Below the pieces are notes generated by a model. The model made no database searches. It was not told the DNA's origin and saw nothing but the letters and a program-made list of their open reading frames with translations. From Oscillospiraceae bacterium (GTDB lineage Bacteria > Bacillota > Clostridia > Oscillospirales > Acutalibacteraceae), in NCBI GenBank assembly GCA_029227055.1, contig JAQXZE010000033.1, positions 1-32,254 on the forward strand: a DNA stretch of 32,254 bases, in the 5' to 3' direction. The position numbers and the translations under genes were made by a program. Positions 7,723 through 16,508 of this stretch are shown one piece after another (within the stretch, counting starts at the first letter, position 1; each line of letters begins with the position of its first letter).

Positions 7723-7752
7723 TTGTTATTTATTAGTTGGTTGTGGTATAAT
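7723..7752 (+). promoter_or_regulatory. Extended -10 promoter of the yfmF-dnaE gene train
   Basis: TTGTTA (7723-7728), 18 bp, then TGG-TATAAT (7747-7752). The track's ATG at 7751 lies inside this -10 box and so cannot be the translation start. This promoter and the cls promoter are back to back within about 60 bp. Confidence 0.7.
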
Positions 7753-7801
7753 GTATAAGAAAAATTGTATTTTCAGCTATTGCAATTCTTGGAGGTATGA
7801 A

Positions 7802-9085
7802 ATGTCAGTAAAGCTAACCCCGATTTCAAATGGAGTAGAGGGTCTGTTTATTAGTAACGACCGTTTTAATACAACCCTTGTATCCTTCAATTTTTATCTG
7901 CCGCTCGATAAGCAGTCTGTTGCTGTTAACGGATTACTCCCTTTTGTACTTACTACCTGTAGTGATAAGTATAAGGATTTTTCTAAACTTAATTATAAAC
8001 TCAGTAAACTGTATGGCGCGCATCTTGATGCAAGCACCGAAAAAAATGGTGACTATCAGTTGCTGAAAATTTCCGCCTCTGTGATTGCTGATCGCTTCGC
8101 GATTGACGGTGAGTCACTAACCGCCGAAGCCTGTGATCTGCTTTTGAGTCTTATATTTGAGCCAAAGGTAGAAAACGGCGCTTTTTGTGAAGAAGATGTT
8201 GAGCGTGAAAAGAGAAAAGCCATTGAGCATATTCGCGGTGAAATTAGTGAAAAGCGAACCTTTGCCAGAAACCGTATGATTGAAGAAATGTTTAAGGATG
8301 ATGCATACGGCGTATCTAAATGCGGTAGCGAGGAAGATGTTCGGGCGATAAACGGCGAAAGCCTTTATAAAGCTTGGGAAAATATGTTAAAGACCGCATT
8401 TATAAGAGTACAGGTTGTCTCTTCTGGTATGCCTGCAGGTCTTTTTGATAAGGTAAGAGAAAAATTTGATGCAGCAGCAAGAGAGAATGTAACTGTTTGC
8501 GGAAAATCAAAGCATGTAATACCGAGGGACACTGTAAATACAGTTGTTGATAAGATGGATGTTGCCCAAGGAAAGCTTGTTATGGGCTTTTCTAGTGAGA
8601 TAGAGGGCGATTCTGAAAATACCGTACCGCTTATGGTGCTTAGTGATATTTTTGGCGGCGGACCTTATTCAAGACTTTTTACCAATGTCCGTGAAAAAAT
8701 GAGCCTTTGCTATTATTGCAGTGCATCATCGGTAAGGTCTAAAGGACTTTTGATGGTTGATTCGGGTGTTGAAGCCGAGAATTTTGAAAAGGCTCAAAGC
8801 GAGATTTTAAATCAGCTTGATATTATCAAAAAGGGTGAGTTTTCGGATTTTGAATTTGATTCATCAATTAAGAGTCTTAAAGATTCTCTGAAAACCTATA
8901 ACGACAGTCAGTCTGCCATTGATTTATGGTACGCTCTCAGAGTAATTGATAAGGAATTAACTTCACCTGAAGAGTTTGCCGAAAAATTATCAAGTGTTAC
9001 GAGAGAAAAAGTTATAGATACAGCTAAAGGCGTTAAACTCCATACAGTTTATAAACTTATGCCTATAGACGCCGTAAAGGAGTAA
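7802..9085 (+). CDS. yfmF: M16 peptidase-like protein YfmF (non-catalytic partner)
   Basis: A 427-residue member of the M16 (insulinase/mitochondrial processing peptidase) family. The zinc motif HxxEH is absent: the expected place reads LLPFVLTTCSDKY, so this is the inactive half of a pair, with the active half encoded next. Such pairs in Firmicutes are named YfmF/YfmH and have been associated with the Bacillus subtilis EF-P modification locus; their real substrate is not established. ATG at 7802 is used because GGAGG lies 6 nt upstream. The track's earlier start is in the promoter. Only 3 bp separate it from the next gene. Family and pairing are firm, function is not. Confidence 0.85.
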   Translation: MSVKLTPISNGVEGLFISNDRFNTTLVSFNFYLPLDKQSVAVNGLLPFVLTTCSDKYKDFSKLNYKLSKLYGAHLDASTEKNGDYQLLKISASVIADRFAIDGESLTAEACDLLLSLIFEPKVENGAFCEEDVEREKRKAIEHIRGEISEKRTFARNRMIEEMFKDDAYGVSKCGSEEDVRAINGESLYKAWENMLKTAFIRVQVVSSGMPAGLFDKVREKFDAAARENVTVCGKSKHVIPRDTVNTVVDKMDVAQGKLVMGFSSEIEGDSENTVPLMVLSDIFGGGPYSRLFTNVREKMSLCYYCSASSVRSKGLLMVDSGVEAENFEKAQSEILNQLDIIKKGEFSDFEFDSSIKSLKDSLKTYNDSQSAIDLWYALRVIDKELTSPEEFAEKLSSVTREKVIDTAKGVKLHTVYKLMPIDAVKE

Positions 9086-9088
9086 AAG

Positions 9089-10357
9089 ATGGAGAGAACA
9101 AAATTTGAGAGTTCAATTGGAGAAAGCTATGTAAAAGCAGAGCTTCCCTCAGGACTTAAAATTTATATAATGGAAAAACCAAAATACAGCTCGGCTTATG
9201 CTGTTTTCGGAACAAAGTACGGCTCTATCGATACCGCATTTTCAAAAAACGGCGGTGAGCAGATTTCTGTTCCTGCAGGTATTGCCCATTTTCTAGAGCA
9301 TAAGCTTTTTGAAAGTGAAGACGGCGACGCCTTTACACGATATGCAAAAACAGGTGGATATGCTAACGCTTTTACGTCTTTTGACAGAACCTGTTATCTT
9401 TTCTCCTGCTCGGATAAATTTTACGAAAACCTAGAAATACTGCTTGATTTTGTTCAAAATCCTTATTTTTCTGAGGAAACAGTAAAAAAAGAGCAGGGAA
9501 TTATCGGTCAGGAAATCAGAATGTATGACGACAGTGCCGCTTGGCGTGTAATGTTCAATATGCTTTCTTGTATGTATGAAAACCACCCCGTAAAAATTGA
9601 TATTGCGGGTACTGTTGAGTCAATAGCAGAAATCAATGCAGATTTGCTATATGAGTGCTATAATACATTTTATAACCCATCTAATATGTTTATCTGTGTA
9701 GTCGGTAATATTGATACCGAAAAGGTTTTAAAGCAAATTGAGGCGTCTATTAAAGAAAAGCCTGCTGTTACAATTGAAAGAGGCGAGTTTTTTGAACCGC
9801 AGACGGTTGATAAGCATTATATTGAGCAAAAACTTGAGGTTGCTATCCCGATGTTTTGTTATGGATATAAACAAAAGATTGCAACTCCAAATAGAAGACT
9901 TAAGAGTAAAGTTTGTGCGGCATTGCTGCTTGAGCTTATCTGCGGAGAGACCTCTCCGCTTTATGCCCGTCTTGTAAGAGAGGGACTTATAAATGATGAG
10001 TTTGATACCGAATACTTTACAGGTCACGGCTATGCAGCTGTTATCTTCTCAGGCGAGTCGCAGAATCCCAAGAGGGTAGCACAGGAAATAGAAGCAGAAA
10101 TTGAGCGTATTCGTGTTGAAGGTATAGACAAAAAGCTCTTATCTGCTGTAAGAAGTGCTATGTACGGCGAGGCTATCAGAAGATTTGACAGTGTTGAAGG
10201 TGTGGCTATGCAGCTTATCGAGTGTGCTATGACTGATAGTGATTTGTTTGAGGAGCTTAAGCTTTTAAAGTCTGTTACGGCAGAAGATGTTTATAAGCGC
10301 CTCGATTTGTTTGACAGTGAAAATTCCGTATTATCGGTAATTAACCCCAAAAACTGA
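9089..10357 (+). CDS. yfmH: M16 family zinc peptidase YfmH (catalytic partner)
   Basis: A 422-residue M16 peptidase with the inverted zinc motif intact: HFLEH at residues 67-71, with the further acidic ligand region in GQEIRMYDD about 75 residues on. The C-terminal half is the second M16 domain. It probably forms a clam-shell heterodimer with the preceding YfmF, which lacks the motif, as in other two-subunit M16 enzymes. No signal peptide is seen, so it is cytoplasmic. The gene starts 3 bp after yfmF and is followed 15 bp later by lgt, which suggests co-expression but not a proven shared pathway. Confidence 0.9.
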   Translation: MERTKFESSIGESYVKAELPSGLKIYIMEKPKYSSAYAVFGTKYGSIDTAFSKNGGEQISVPAGIAHFLEHKLFESEDGDAFTRYAKTGGYANAFTSFDRTCYLFSCSDKFYENLEILLDFVQNPYFSEETVKKEQGIIGQEIRMYDDSAAWRVMFNMLSCMYENHPVKIDIAGTVESIAEINADLLYECYNTFYNPSNMFICVVGNIDTEKVLKQIEASIKEKPAVTIERGEFFEPQTVDKHYIEQKLEVAIPMFCYGYKQKIATPNRRLKSKVCAALLLELICGETSPLYARLVREGLINDEFDTEYFTGHGYAAVIFSGESQNPKRVAQEIEAEIERIRVEGIDKKLLSAVRSAMYGEAIRRFDSVEGVAMQLIECAMTDSDLFEELKLLKSVTAEDVYKRLDLFDSENSVLSVINPKN

Positions 10358-10372
10358 TAGGGAGGTTTAAAA

Positions 10373-11290
10373 ATGGCAGCTTATAATGTTACGCTTTTTG
10401 GTTTAGAGTTTACCTTAAAACCTGTTGCATTTACAATCCCTATCGGTTCAGGTTGGGAAATTTATTGGTATGGAATAATAATTGCGTTGGGTTTTTTATC
10501 AGCAGTTATATATGCGTATTTTAACGCTAAAAGATTCAATATTAATACCGAAAAAATGCTTGATGCAGCCCTTATTACAACCCCGCTTGCAATACTTTGC
10601 GCCAGAACTTACTATTTAATTTTTGACGGTGAAAAACTTGACGGTATTGGTGATTTCTTCGGATTTAGCGATGGAAGAGGTTTTTCGGGTCTTGCTATAT
10701 ACGGCGGAGTGATCGGAGCATTTTTGTTCGGTGGATTAATATGCAGAATAATGAAGATTAATATTCTTGATATGTTTGATATAGCTTCATTAGGTTTCCT
10801 TATCGGTCAGGGAATAGGCCGTTGGGGAAACTTTATAAATCAGGAAGCATACGGAACCTTTACAGGTAGCAGTTGGTGGGGTATGCAGAGTGAGCGCACA
10901 ATAATGGAACTCGGTGAAGGTCTTGTTCACCCTTGCTTTTTGTATGAATCAATCTGGTGCCTTGTAGGTGTTGCTGTACTTCATAAAATCAGCAAGAACA
11001 GACGCTTTAGCGGAGAGATAATACTTTCTTACGGCGCTTGGTACGGATTTGGAAGAGCAATTATTGAGCTTCTCAGAACCGATAGTCTCATGCTCGGCAG
11101 TATAAGGGTTTCTTGTCTGCTATCTATATTGTTGTGCATTACCTCTCTGACTTTAATTTATGTTATTCGTAAAAGAATCGCAGAGAAAAGTCACGATGAC
11201 GAATATGTGACGGTATTTGTCGGTGAAGAGGATATCGAGGCAGAAAAAACAACCGATACTGAAAATGAATCTACAGATAATTTGGAGTAA
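10373..11290 (+). CDS. lgt: Prolipoprotein diacylglyceryl transferase
   Basis: A 305-residue polytopic membrane enzyme that moves diacylglycerol from phosphatidylglycerol to the lipobox cysteine of prelipoproteins. Multiple hydrophobic spans are visible. The family signature GRWGNFINQEAYG, and HPCFLYES in place of the common HPTQLYE, are present. The C-terminal tail (about 30 residues) is soluble and strongly acidic, which is longer than in many homologues. ATG at 10373 has GGGAGG 8 nt upstream. A lipoprotein substrate is encoded later in the window at 29009. Confidence 0.97.
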   Translation: MAAYNVTLFGLEFTLKPVAFTIPIGSGWEIYWYGIIIALGFLSAVIYAYFNAKRFNINTEKMLDAALITTPLAILCARTYYLIFDGEKLDGIGDFFGFSDGRGFSGLAIYGGVIGAFLFGGLICRIMKINILDMFDIASLGFLIGQGIGRWGNFINQEAYGTFTGSSWWGMQSERTIMELGEGLVHPCFLYESIWCLVGVAVLHKISKNRRFSGEIILSYGAWYGFGRAIIELLRTDSLMLGSIRVSCLLSILLCITSLTLIYVIRKRIAEKSHDDEYVTVFVGEEDIEAEKTTDTENESTDNLE

Positions 11291-11293
11291 GAT

Positions 11294-12142
11294 ATGTATA
11301 AAATAATTGACGGAAAAGAAATTTCATCTGCAACAAAGCAAAAGGCAAAGGAAGAAGTCTTAGCACTTAACGAAAAAGGTATTTCTGTTTGCCTTGCAGT
11401 AATAATTGTTGGCGAAGACCCTGCATCAAAGATTTATGTTGCAAACAAAAAGAAGGCGTGCGAGGCATTAGGAATAAAATCTATAGAGTACGCCCTTGAT
11501 GCTGATACAACCGAAGAAGAACTGCTTAGTCTTATAGAAACCTTAAATTCCGAAAAGTCGGTAAACGGTATACTTTGTCAGTTGCCACTGCCTTCGCATT
11601 TGGATGAAAAAATTATAATCAACGCTATTTCTCCTGAAAAGGATGTTGACGCATTCCATACAAAAAATGTCGGTAAAATTATGATAGGGGATTATGATTT
11701 TGTTCCTTGCACACCGGCAGGTATTATGGAAATGCTCGAGTATGAAGGAATTTCTGTTGAGGGTAAAAACTGCGTAGTTATAGGCCGTTCTAATATTGTA
11801 GGAAAACCGATGGGTATGCTTTTGCTACATAAAAACGGAACAGTTACAATTTGCCATTCTAAAACTAAAAATTTAGTCGAGATATGCAAAACGGCGGATA
11901 TACTTGTTGCGGCGGTTGGTAAGGCTAATTTTGTAACCGAGGATATGGTAAAGGAAGGCGCAGTTGTTATAGATGTAGGCATGAATCGTGATAACGGTAA
12001 GCTTTGCGGAGATGTTGATTTTGAAAATGTTTCTAAGAAGGCGTCTGCAATTACTCCCGTTCCGGGTGGTGTAGGTCCTATGACTATCGCTATGCTTATG
12101 AAAAACACAGTGACTGCTGCAAAAAAGCAAAACGAGGTATGA
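11294..12142 (+). CDS. folD: Bifunctional methylenetetrahydrofolate dehydrogenase/cyclohydrolase
   Basis: A 282-residue cytoplasmic enzyme interconverting 5,10-methylene-THF and 10-formyl-THF through the methenyl form with NADP. Seen: the YVANKKKACE region with the catalytic lysine, the substrate loop CQLPLPSHLD, the nucleotide-binding stretch VVIGRSNIVGKPMG and the C-terminal signature PVPGGVGPMTIAML. Length is normal. It begins 3 bp after lgt, and its stop lies 2 bp before the next start. Confidence 0.97.
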   Translation: MYKIIDGKEISSATKQKAKEEVLALNEKGISVCLAVIIVGEDPASKIYVANKKKACEALGIKSIEYALDADTTEEELLSLIETLNSEKSVNGILCQLPLPSHLDEKIIINAISPEKDVDAFHTKNVGKIMIGDYDFVPCTPAGIMEMLEYEGISVEGKNCVVIGRSNIVGKPMGMLLLHKNGTVTICHSKTKNLVEICKTADILVAAVGKANFVTEDMVKEGAVVIDVGMNRDNGKLCGDVDFENVSKKASAITPVPGGVGPMTIAMLMKNTVTAAKKQNEV

Positions 12143-12144
12143 TA

Positions 12145-12924
12145 ATGAAAAAATTTTTAAAAATTATTTCTGTTATATTATTACTGACTGCGATTATAGC
12201 ACTTCCTTTAAGTGCTGCAAGTGGTAATACCGAAGAAAACTCAAAGTTTTCTATAACGGTGCCCGACGGATATCTTATATACAGTGATGCAGATGACTTG
12301 CCCGAGCTTGCTGAATTTTTAGGACTTACAGAAGCAAAACTCGAAAATTATCTTATTGATAATAAAATCAACTTCTTTGCTATTGAAGAAACTCGTAGGG
12401 CAGAAATTAAGGTTTCGATGTACAAGGATGAGTTTTCTGAAAAAACATTAGATTTTTCGCTACTCAATGACAAAGATATTTTAAATCTTGCTGAATCTGT
12501 TTTTGAAAACAGCGATATAAAAAACTCTAATGTAACAAGCCTTGTAAAAAGTAAAGGAACAACTTTTTTAAAAAATAACGGTGTTATTAAGGATGGCAGC
12601 GGTTCATATCTTGTTACTCAGTATGTAACCGTTTCGGACTCATATAACATTTCTCTTTCAATTATTTATTCGATTATGATGCCTGTATCTTTTGAAGAAG
12701 AAATTTTCAATTCCTTTTCTTTGGGTAATAAATCGGCTTCTTTACCATATTCAACACTTTTGTTTATAGGTATTTTAGTGGCGATAATTTTCTTTGCTGC
12801 TGTCATTGTTATTGCAGTTATAGGTGTAATAAAGAACCTAAAGGGCAAGGATAATGATGATGCTTCAAAGGAAGATATCGAAGCTATTGATATTCGTGAT
12901 GATGAAGACATTGATATAAACTGA
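12145..12924 (+). CDS. Unknown secreted, C-terminally membrane-anchored protein
   Basis: A 259-residue protein I do not recognise. Residues 1-25 form a typical signal peptide (MKKFLK then a leucine/isoleucine core ending near LPLSAASG). The middle (about 30-190) is a soluble domain rich in Asp, Glu and Ser with a starting SITVPDGY stretch. Near residues 200-230 is a strong transmembrane span (FIGILVAIIFFAAVIVIAVI), followed by a short basic then acidic cytoplasmic tail ending DIDIN. This predicts a type I membrane protein with an extracellular domain. ATG 12145 is chosen over the track's 12139 because GAGG sits 7 nt upstream. It sits between folD and the rubredoxin fusion, tightly coupled to both. 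Confidence 0.8.
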   Translation: MKKFLKIISVILLLTAIIALPLSAASGNTEENSKFSITVPDGYLIYSDADDLPELAEFLGLTEAKLENYLIDNKINFFAIEETRRAEIKVSMYKDEFSEKTLDFSLLNDKDILNLAESVFENSDIKNSNVTSLVKSKGTTFLKNNGVIKDGSGSYLVTQYVTVSDSYNISLSIIYSIMMPVSFEEEIFNSFSLGNKSASLPYSTLLFIGILVAIIFFAAVIVIAVIGVIKNLKGKDNDDASKEDIEAIDIRDDEDIDIN

Positions 12925-12939
12925 TTTAGGAGAAAAGAT

Positions 12940-13551
12940 ATGGAAAAAATTGATAATACTGCATTATTTAAAATCGGATACGGCTTATATGTTGTAACCT
13001 CAAAACAAGGTGATAAGGACAACGGATTAATTGTTAATGCTGTTATGCAGGTGACTAGTACACCAAACCGTGTAGCTGTTGCAATCAACAAACTTAATTA
13101 TTCGCACGATATTATCAAAAATACAGGTGTTATGAATGTAAACTGTATTGATACAACAGCGCCTTTTTCTCTCTTTGAACGCTTTGGATTTAAGAGTGGA
13201 AGAGATACTGATAAGTTTAACGATTTGGATTTTTCGCGTAGTGATAACGGTCTTGCACAGTTGAACGGTAATGTTAATGCCGTTTTATCACTAAAAGTTG
13301 AAACTTATACTGATTTGGGTACGCATGGTATGTTTATATGCTCAGTTAGTGAGGCTAAGGTTTTATCTGAAAATCCTACTATGACATACGACTACTATCA
13401 AAACAATGTAAAGCCTAAAAAACAGTCTGAAAAGAAAAAGGGCTTTGTATGTAAGATTTGCGGATATGTTTACGAGGGAGATACATTGCCTACAGATTTT
13501 ATCTGTCCGCTTTGTAAGCATCCTGCATCGGATTTTGAGCCGATTGAGTAA
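12940..13551 (+). CDS. Flavin reductase-rubredoxin fusion (high-molecular-weight rubredoxin type)
   Basis: A 203-residue fusion. Residues 1 to about 150 match the FMN-binding flavin reductase-like domain (GLIVNAVMQVTSTPNRVAVA, followed by a split-barrel pattern). A lysine-rich linker leads to a rubredoxin domain at about 167-203 with two iron-binding pairs, CKICG and CPLCK. The arrangement equals Hrb of Moorella thermoacetica, which passes electrons from NADH to flavodiiron protein FprA for O2 or NO detoxification in anaerobes. No FprA gene is in this window. AGGAG precedes the ATG. The domain calls are firm; the electron partner is inferred. Confidence 0.92.
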   Translation: MEKIDNTALFKIGYGLYVVTSKQGDKDNGLIVNAVMQVTSTPNRVAVAINKLNYSHDIIKNTGVMNVNCIDTTAPFSLFERFGFKSGRDTDKFNDLDFSRSDNGLAQLNGNVNAVLSLKVETYTDLGTHGMFICSVSEAKVLSENPTMTYDYYQNNVKPKKQSEKKKGFVCKICGYVYEGDTLPTDFICPLCKHPASDFEPIE

Positions 13552-13590
13552 TTTAAAAAGTTATAATTGTCCGAAAGGAGAGTGTATAGA

Positions 13591-14553
13591 ATGAAAGATT
13601 ATACAGTATCTTTAAAAAAGATAATCGACGAATTTGCACTCGAAGAACTCTATCATATTGAGAACACCGAAGAAATTATGGTTTGCTCTACCGAAATTAA
13701 TCGTCCAGGTCTTCAAATGGCGGGATATTATGAGTTTTTTGACCCTGCACGAATTCAGATTTTCGGTAAGAGTGAGCATTGCTTTTTAGAGAGATTTACC
13801 CCTGAAAAAGCAAAAGAGCGTGTATCTGAATTTTTCTCGCGCCGTCCTGTTGCGGTTGTAATTGCAAGGCATTTGCCCTTTGAAGAGACATATATAAATA
13901 TCGCAAAGGAATACGGTGTACCGCTTTTCACTACAAGTGAGTCAACATCTTCCTTTTCATCAAGCCTTATTTCCTTCTTGAATCTTCACCTAGCACCTCG
14001 TGTTACAAGACATGGTGTTTTAGTTGAGGTTTACGGCGAGGGTATACTTTTGCTAGGCGAAAGCGGAGTAGGTAAGAGTGAAACTGCTATTGAGCTTGTT
14101 AAACGCGGTCACCGTCTTATAGCAGACGATGCGGTTGAAATCAGAAGAGTTTCAAGTAAATCTCTTGTTGGTACAGCCCCCGATAATATAAGGCATTTTA
14201 TCGAGCTTCGCGGAATAGGTATTATTAACGCAAGCCGAATTTTCGGTGTGGGCGCTGTAAAGCTTACAGAGAAAATTAATCTCGTAATCAATATGGAGCC
14301 GTGGGATGCTAACAAAGCGTATGACCGTATGGGTCTTGAAAGTCAAACCACCGAAATATTAGGTCTTGATATACCTTCACTTACTATACCTGTAAAACCG
14401 GGTAGAAATCTTGCGGTAATTATAGAAGTAGCTGCTATGAATAGCCGTCAGAAAAAACTTGGCTATAATGCTGCCGAAGATCTATTAAAGCGTCTTGGTA
14501 TGAGTGATGACTTTTCTGCTGCTTCAACAGAAAAGGTAACAGAACCGTTTTAA
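13591..14553 (+). CDS. hprK: HPr kinase/phosphorylase
   Basis: A 320-residue bifunctional regulator that phosphorylates Ser46 of HPr, and dephosphorylates it with phosphate, to set carbon catabolite repression in low-GC Gram-positives. Seen: the Walker A loop GESGVGKSETAIEL and the family signature ELRGIGIINASRIFGVGAV (19 residues) downstream. The N-terminal domain covers about residues 1-130. ATG 13591 (MKDYTV) is chosen because AAAGGAG lies just upstream; the track's earlier start has none. Next to a ROK sugar kinase, murB and whiA. Confidence 0.97.
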   Translation: MKDYTVSLKKIIDEFALEELYHIENTEEIMVCSTEINRPGLQMAGYYEFFDPARIQIFGKSEHCFLERFTPEKAKERVSEFFSRRPVAVVIARHLPFEETYINIAKEYGVPLFTTSESTSSFSSSLISFLNLHLAPRVTRHGVLVEVYGEGILLLGESGVGKSETAIELVKRGHRLIADDAVEIRRVSSKSLVGTAPDNIRHFIELRGIGIINASRIFGVGAVKLTEKINLVINMEPWDANKAYDRMGLESQTTEILGLDIPSLTIPVKPGRNLAVIIEVAAMNSRQKKLGYNAAEDLLKRLGMSDDFSAASTEKVTEPF

Positions 14554-14580
14554 TTTTCAAATAGAAAGGATTTTTAGATT

Positions 14581-15537
14581 ATGTATAGACTTGGAATTGA
14601 TTTAGGCGGTACCAACATTGTTGCAGGTGTTGTAGACGAAAATTATAATATTTTAGCAAAGAGTTCTGTTAAAACGAATTCTCCGCGTTCTGCCGGGGAA
14701 ATTGCAGATGATATGGCAAAGGTTACCTTTGATGCAATAGAAAAAGCAGGACTTAAAATTGATGATATAGACGGATTCGGTATGGGTACTCCCGGTTCTG
14801 TTGAACCCGAAAATGGAATAATCATCTATTCTAACAATATTGGATTTTTTAACGTTGATATCGCCACAATGATGCGTGAACGCACAGGCAAAGATTTTTA
14901 TATTGAAAACGATGCAAATGCAGCAGCTTACGGTGAATTTATCGCAGGTGCTGGAAAGGGCACTAAAAACTTTGTTGCGATAACTCTCGGAACAGGTGTC
15001 GGCGGCGGAGTAATTATAGACGGTAAGATTTATTCCGGTTCAAATCACGCAGGTGCCGAGCTTGGACATTCGGTTATTATGATTGACGGTGTTCCTTGTA
15101 CATGCGGCAGAAACGGTTGTTGGGAAGCATACGCCTCGGCCACTGCTTTAATAAGACAAACAAAACAAGCGATGATTAGATATCCCGATTCTCTTATGTG
15201 GCAGCTTTGCGGTAACGATATTGAGAAAGTAAGCGGTATTACTGCATTTAATGCTATGAGACAAGGCGATACGGCGGGTAAAATGGTTGTTGATAAATAT
15301 ATTGATTATATTTCTATCGGTATTGCAAATGTAGTAAATACTTTCCAACCTGAAATCGTTTGTATCGGCGGTGGAATTTCAAAAGAGGGCAAAACCCTTA
15401 CTGACTCGATAACTAATTTTGTTAAGGGTGAAGATTATGCCCGTGACCTTGAAAAACGCGTGCAGATTAAAACTGCCGCACTCGGCAACTATGCAGGTAT
15501 TATAGGTGCGGCATTTATTTCAGATTTATATAAATAA
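14581..15537 (+). CDS. ROK family glucokinase
   Basis: A 318-residue sugar kinase of the ROK family. Seen: N-terminal phosphate loop DLGGTNI, the second phosphate motif LGTGVGGG and the ROK zinc site CTCGRNGCWEAYAS preceded by GAELGHSV. Most similar in layout to glucokinase, making glucose-6-phosphate from glucose and ATP. Given the nearby glgP/amylase unit it may process the free glucose released there, but other hexoses are possible. 27 bp downstream of hprK with AGAAAGGA before the ATG. Confidence 0.92.
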   Translation: MYRLGIDLGGTNIVAGVVDENYNILAKSSVKTNSPRSAGEIADDMAKVTFDAIEKAGLKIDDIDGFGMGTPGSVEPENGIIIYSNNIGFFNVDIATMMRERTGKDFYIENDANAAAYGEFIAGAGKGTKNFVAITLGTGVGGGVIIDGKIYSGSNHAGAELGHSVIMIDGVPCTCGRNGCWEAYASATALIRQTKQAMIRYPDSLMWQLCGNDIEKVSGITAFNAMRQGDTAGKMVVDKYIDYISIGIANVVNTFQPEIVCIGGGISKEGKTLTDSITNFVKGEDYARDLEKRVQIKTAALGNYAGIIGAAFISDLYK

Positions 15538-15552
15538 ATTATTGGAGATTTT

Positions 15553-16503
15553 ATGAATACAACTCGCTTTTTATCCACTCTTGATGATTTGGGTGTAAAT
15601 TACATTGAAAACGAACCGATGTTCAAGCATACCACCTTTAAAACGGGTGGTATTGCCGATATATTTATAAAAGTAAAATCGGTCGGTGAATTGAAAACTG
15701 TAATAAAGCATGCAAATGATGAGAAAATCCCATTTTTCATAATAGGCAAGGGCTCAAATCTGCTTGTATCTGATTCGGGCATAATAGGCGCTGTTATATC
15801 CCTTGCTGATATGGATAATATTGAAGTTTGTGGAGATAGGATTATTGCAGATGCGGGTGTGCCTTTGAGTGCACTTTGCATTAAGGCTAGGGATAACGGA
15901 CTTACAGGTCTTGAATTTGCGTATGGTATACCGGGTGTCGTTGGCGGTGCTGTATTTATGAATGCGGGTGCCTACGGCGGTGAAATGTCACAGGTAATTG
16001 ATACTGTAAGGGCGATTAACTGTTGCGGCGTTGAAAATCAGTTTTCTCTTGATTTGTGCGATTTTGGATATAGAACAAGCGTGTTTAAAAACGATGTACT
16101 TATTGTAACTCAGGTTGAATTCAAACTTCAAAAGGGAAATATAAGCGAAATTACCGATAAAATGAATGAACTTCTTGAAAAAAGAAAAACAAAGCAACCG
16201 CTATCTTTTCCAAGTGCAGGCAGTACCTTTAAACGACCTGAAGGCAATTTTGCAGGTGCACTTATTGAGAAAAATAATCTTAAGGGTAAAAAAATCGGCG
16301 GCGCAATGGTAAGCGAGCTACACGCGGGATTTATAATAAATTATGATTCGGCGTCTACCGCTGATATTTTAAAGCTAATGCGCTATGTTCAGGAAACTGT
16401 TTATAAAAATGACGGAGTTTTATTAGAACCCGAAGTTTTATATGTCGGTGAGCCGCCGCTAGATGATATTTTACCTTATAAAAACGCTTCTGAAATTTTG
16501 TAA
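15553..16503 (+). CDS. murB: UDP-N-acetylenolpyruvoylglucosamine reductase
   Basis: A 316-residue FAD enzyme that reduces UDP-GlcNAc-enolpyruvate to UDP-MurNAc with NADPH in peptidoglycan synthesis. Seen: FAD-binding GKGSNLLVSD, GIPGVVGGAVFMNAGAYGGE (20 residues), the catalytic serine region PSAGSTFKRP and the late glutamate in LLEPEVLY. It is the short type II MurB, usual in Gram-positives. ATG at 15553 with TTGGAG upstream. A hairpin follows the stop, before whiA. Confidence 0.97.
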   Translation: MNTTRFLSTLDDLGVNYIENEPMFKHTTFKTGGIADIFIKVKSVGELKTVIKHANDEKIPFFIIGKGSNLLVSDSGIIGAVISLADMDNIEVCGDRIIADAGVPLSALCIKARDNGLTGLEFAYGIPGVVGGAVFMNAGAYGGEMSQVIDTVRAINCCGVENQFSLDLCDFGYRTSVFKNDVLIVTQVEFKLQKGNISEITDKMNELLEKRKTKQPLSFPSAGSTFKRPEGNFAGALIEKNNLKGKKIGGAMVSELHAGFIINYDSASTADILKLMRYVQETVYKNDGVLLEPEVLYVGEPPLDDILPYKNASEIL

Positions 16504-16508
16504 TTATC

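Noticed and set aside
11692-12130. Minus-strand ORFs opposite folD
   Set aside because: Antisense shadows without ribosome sites.
13562-13567. TATAAT before hprK as an internal promoter
   Set aside because: No acceptable -35 at 16-18 bp; the nearest TTGA-type boxes give spacings of 12 or 21 bp.
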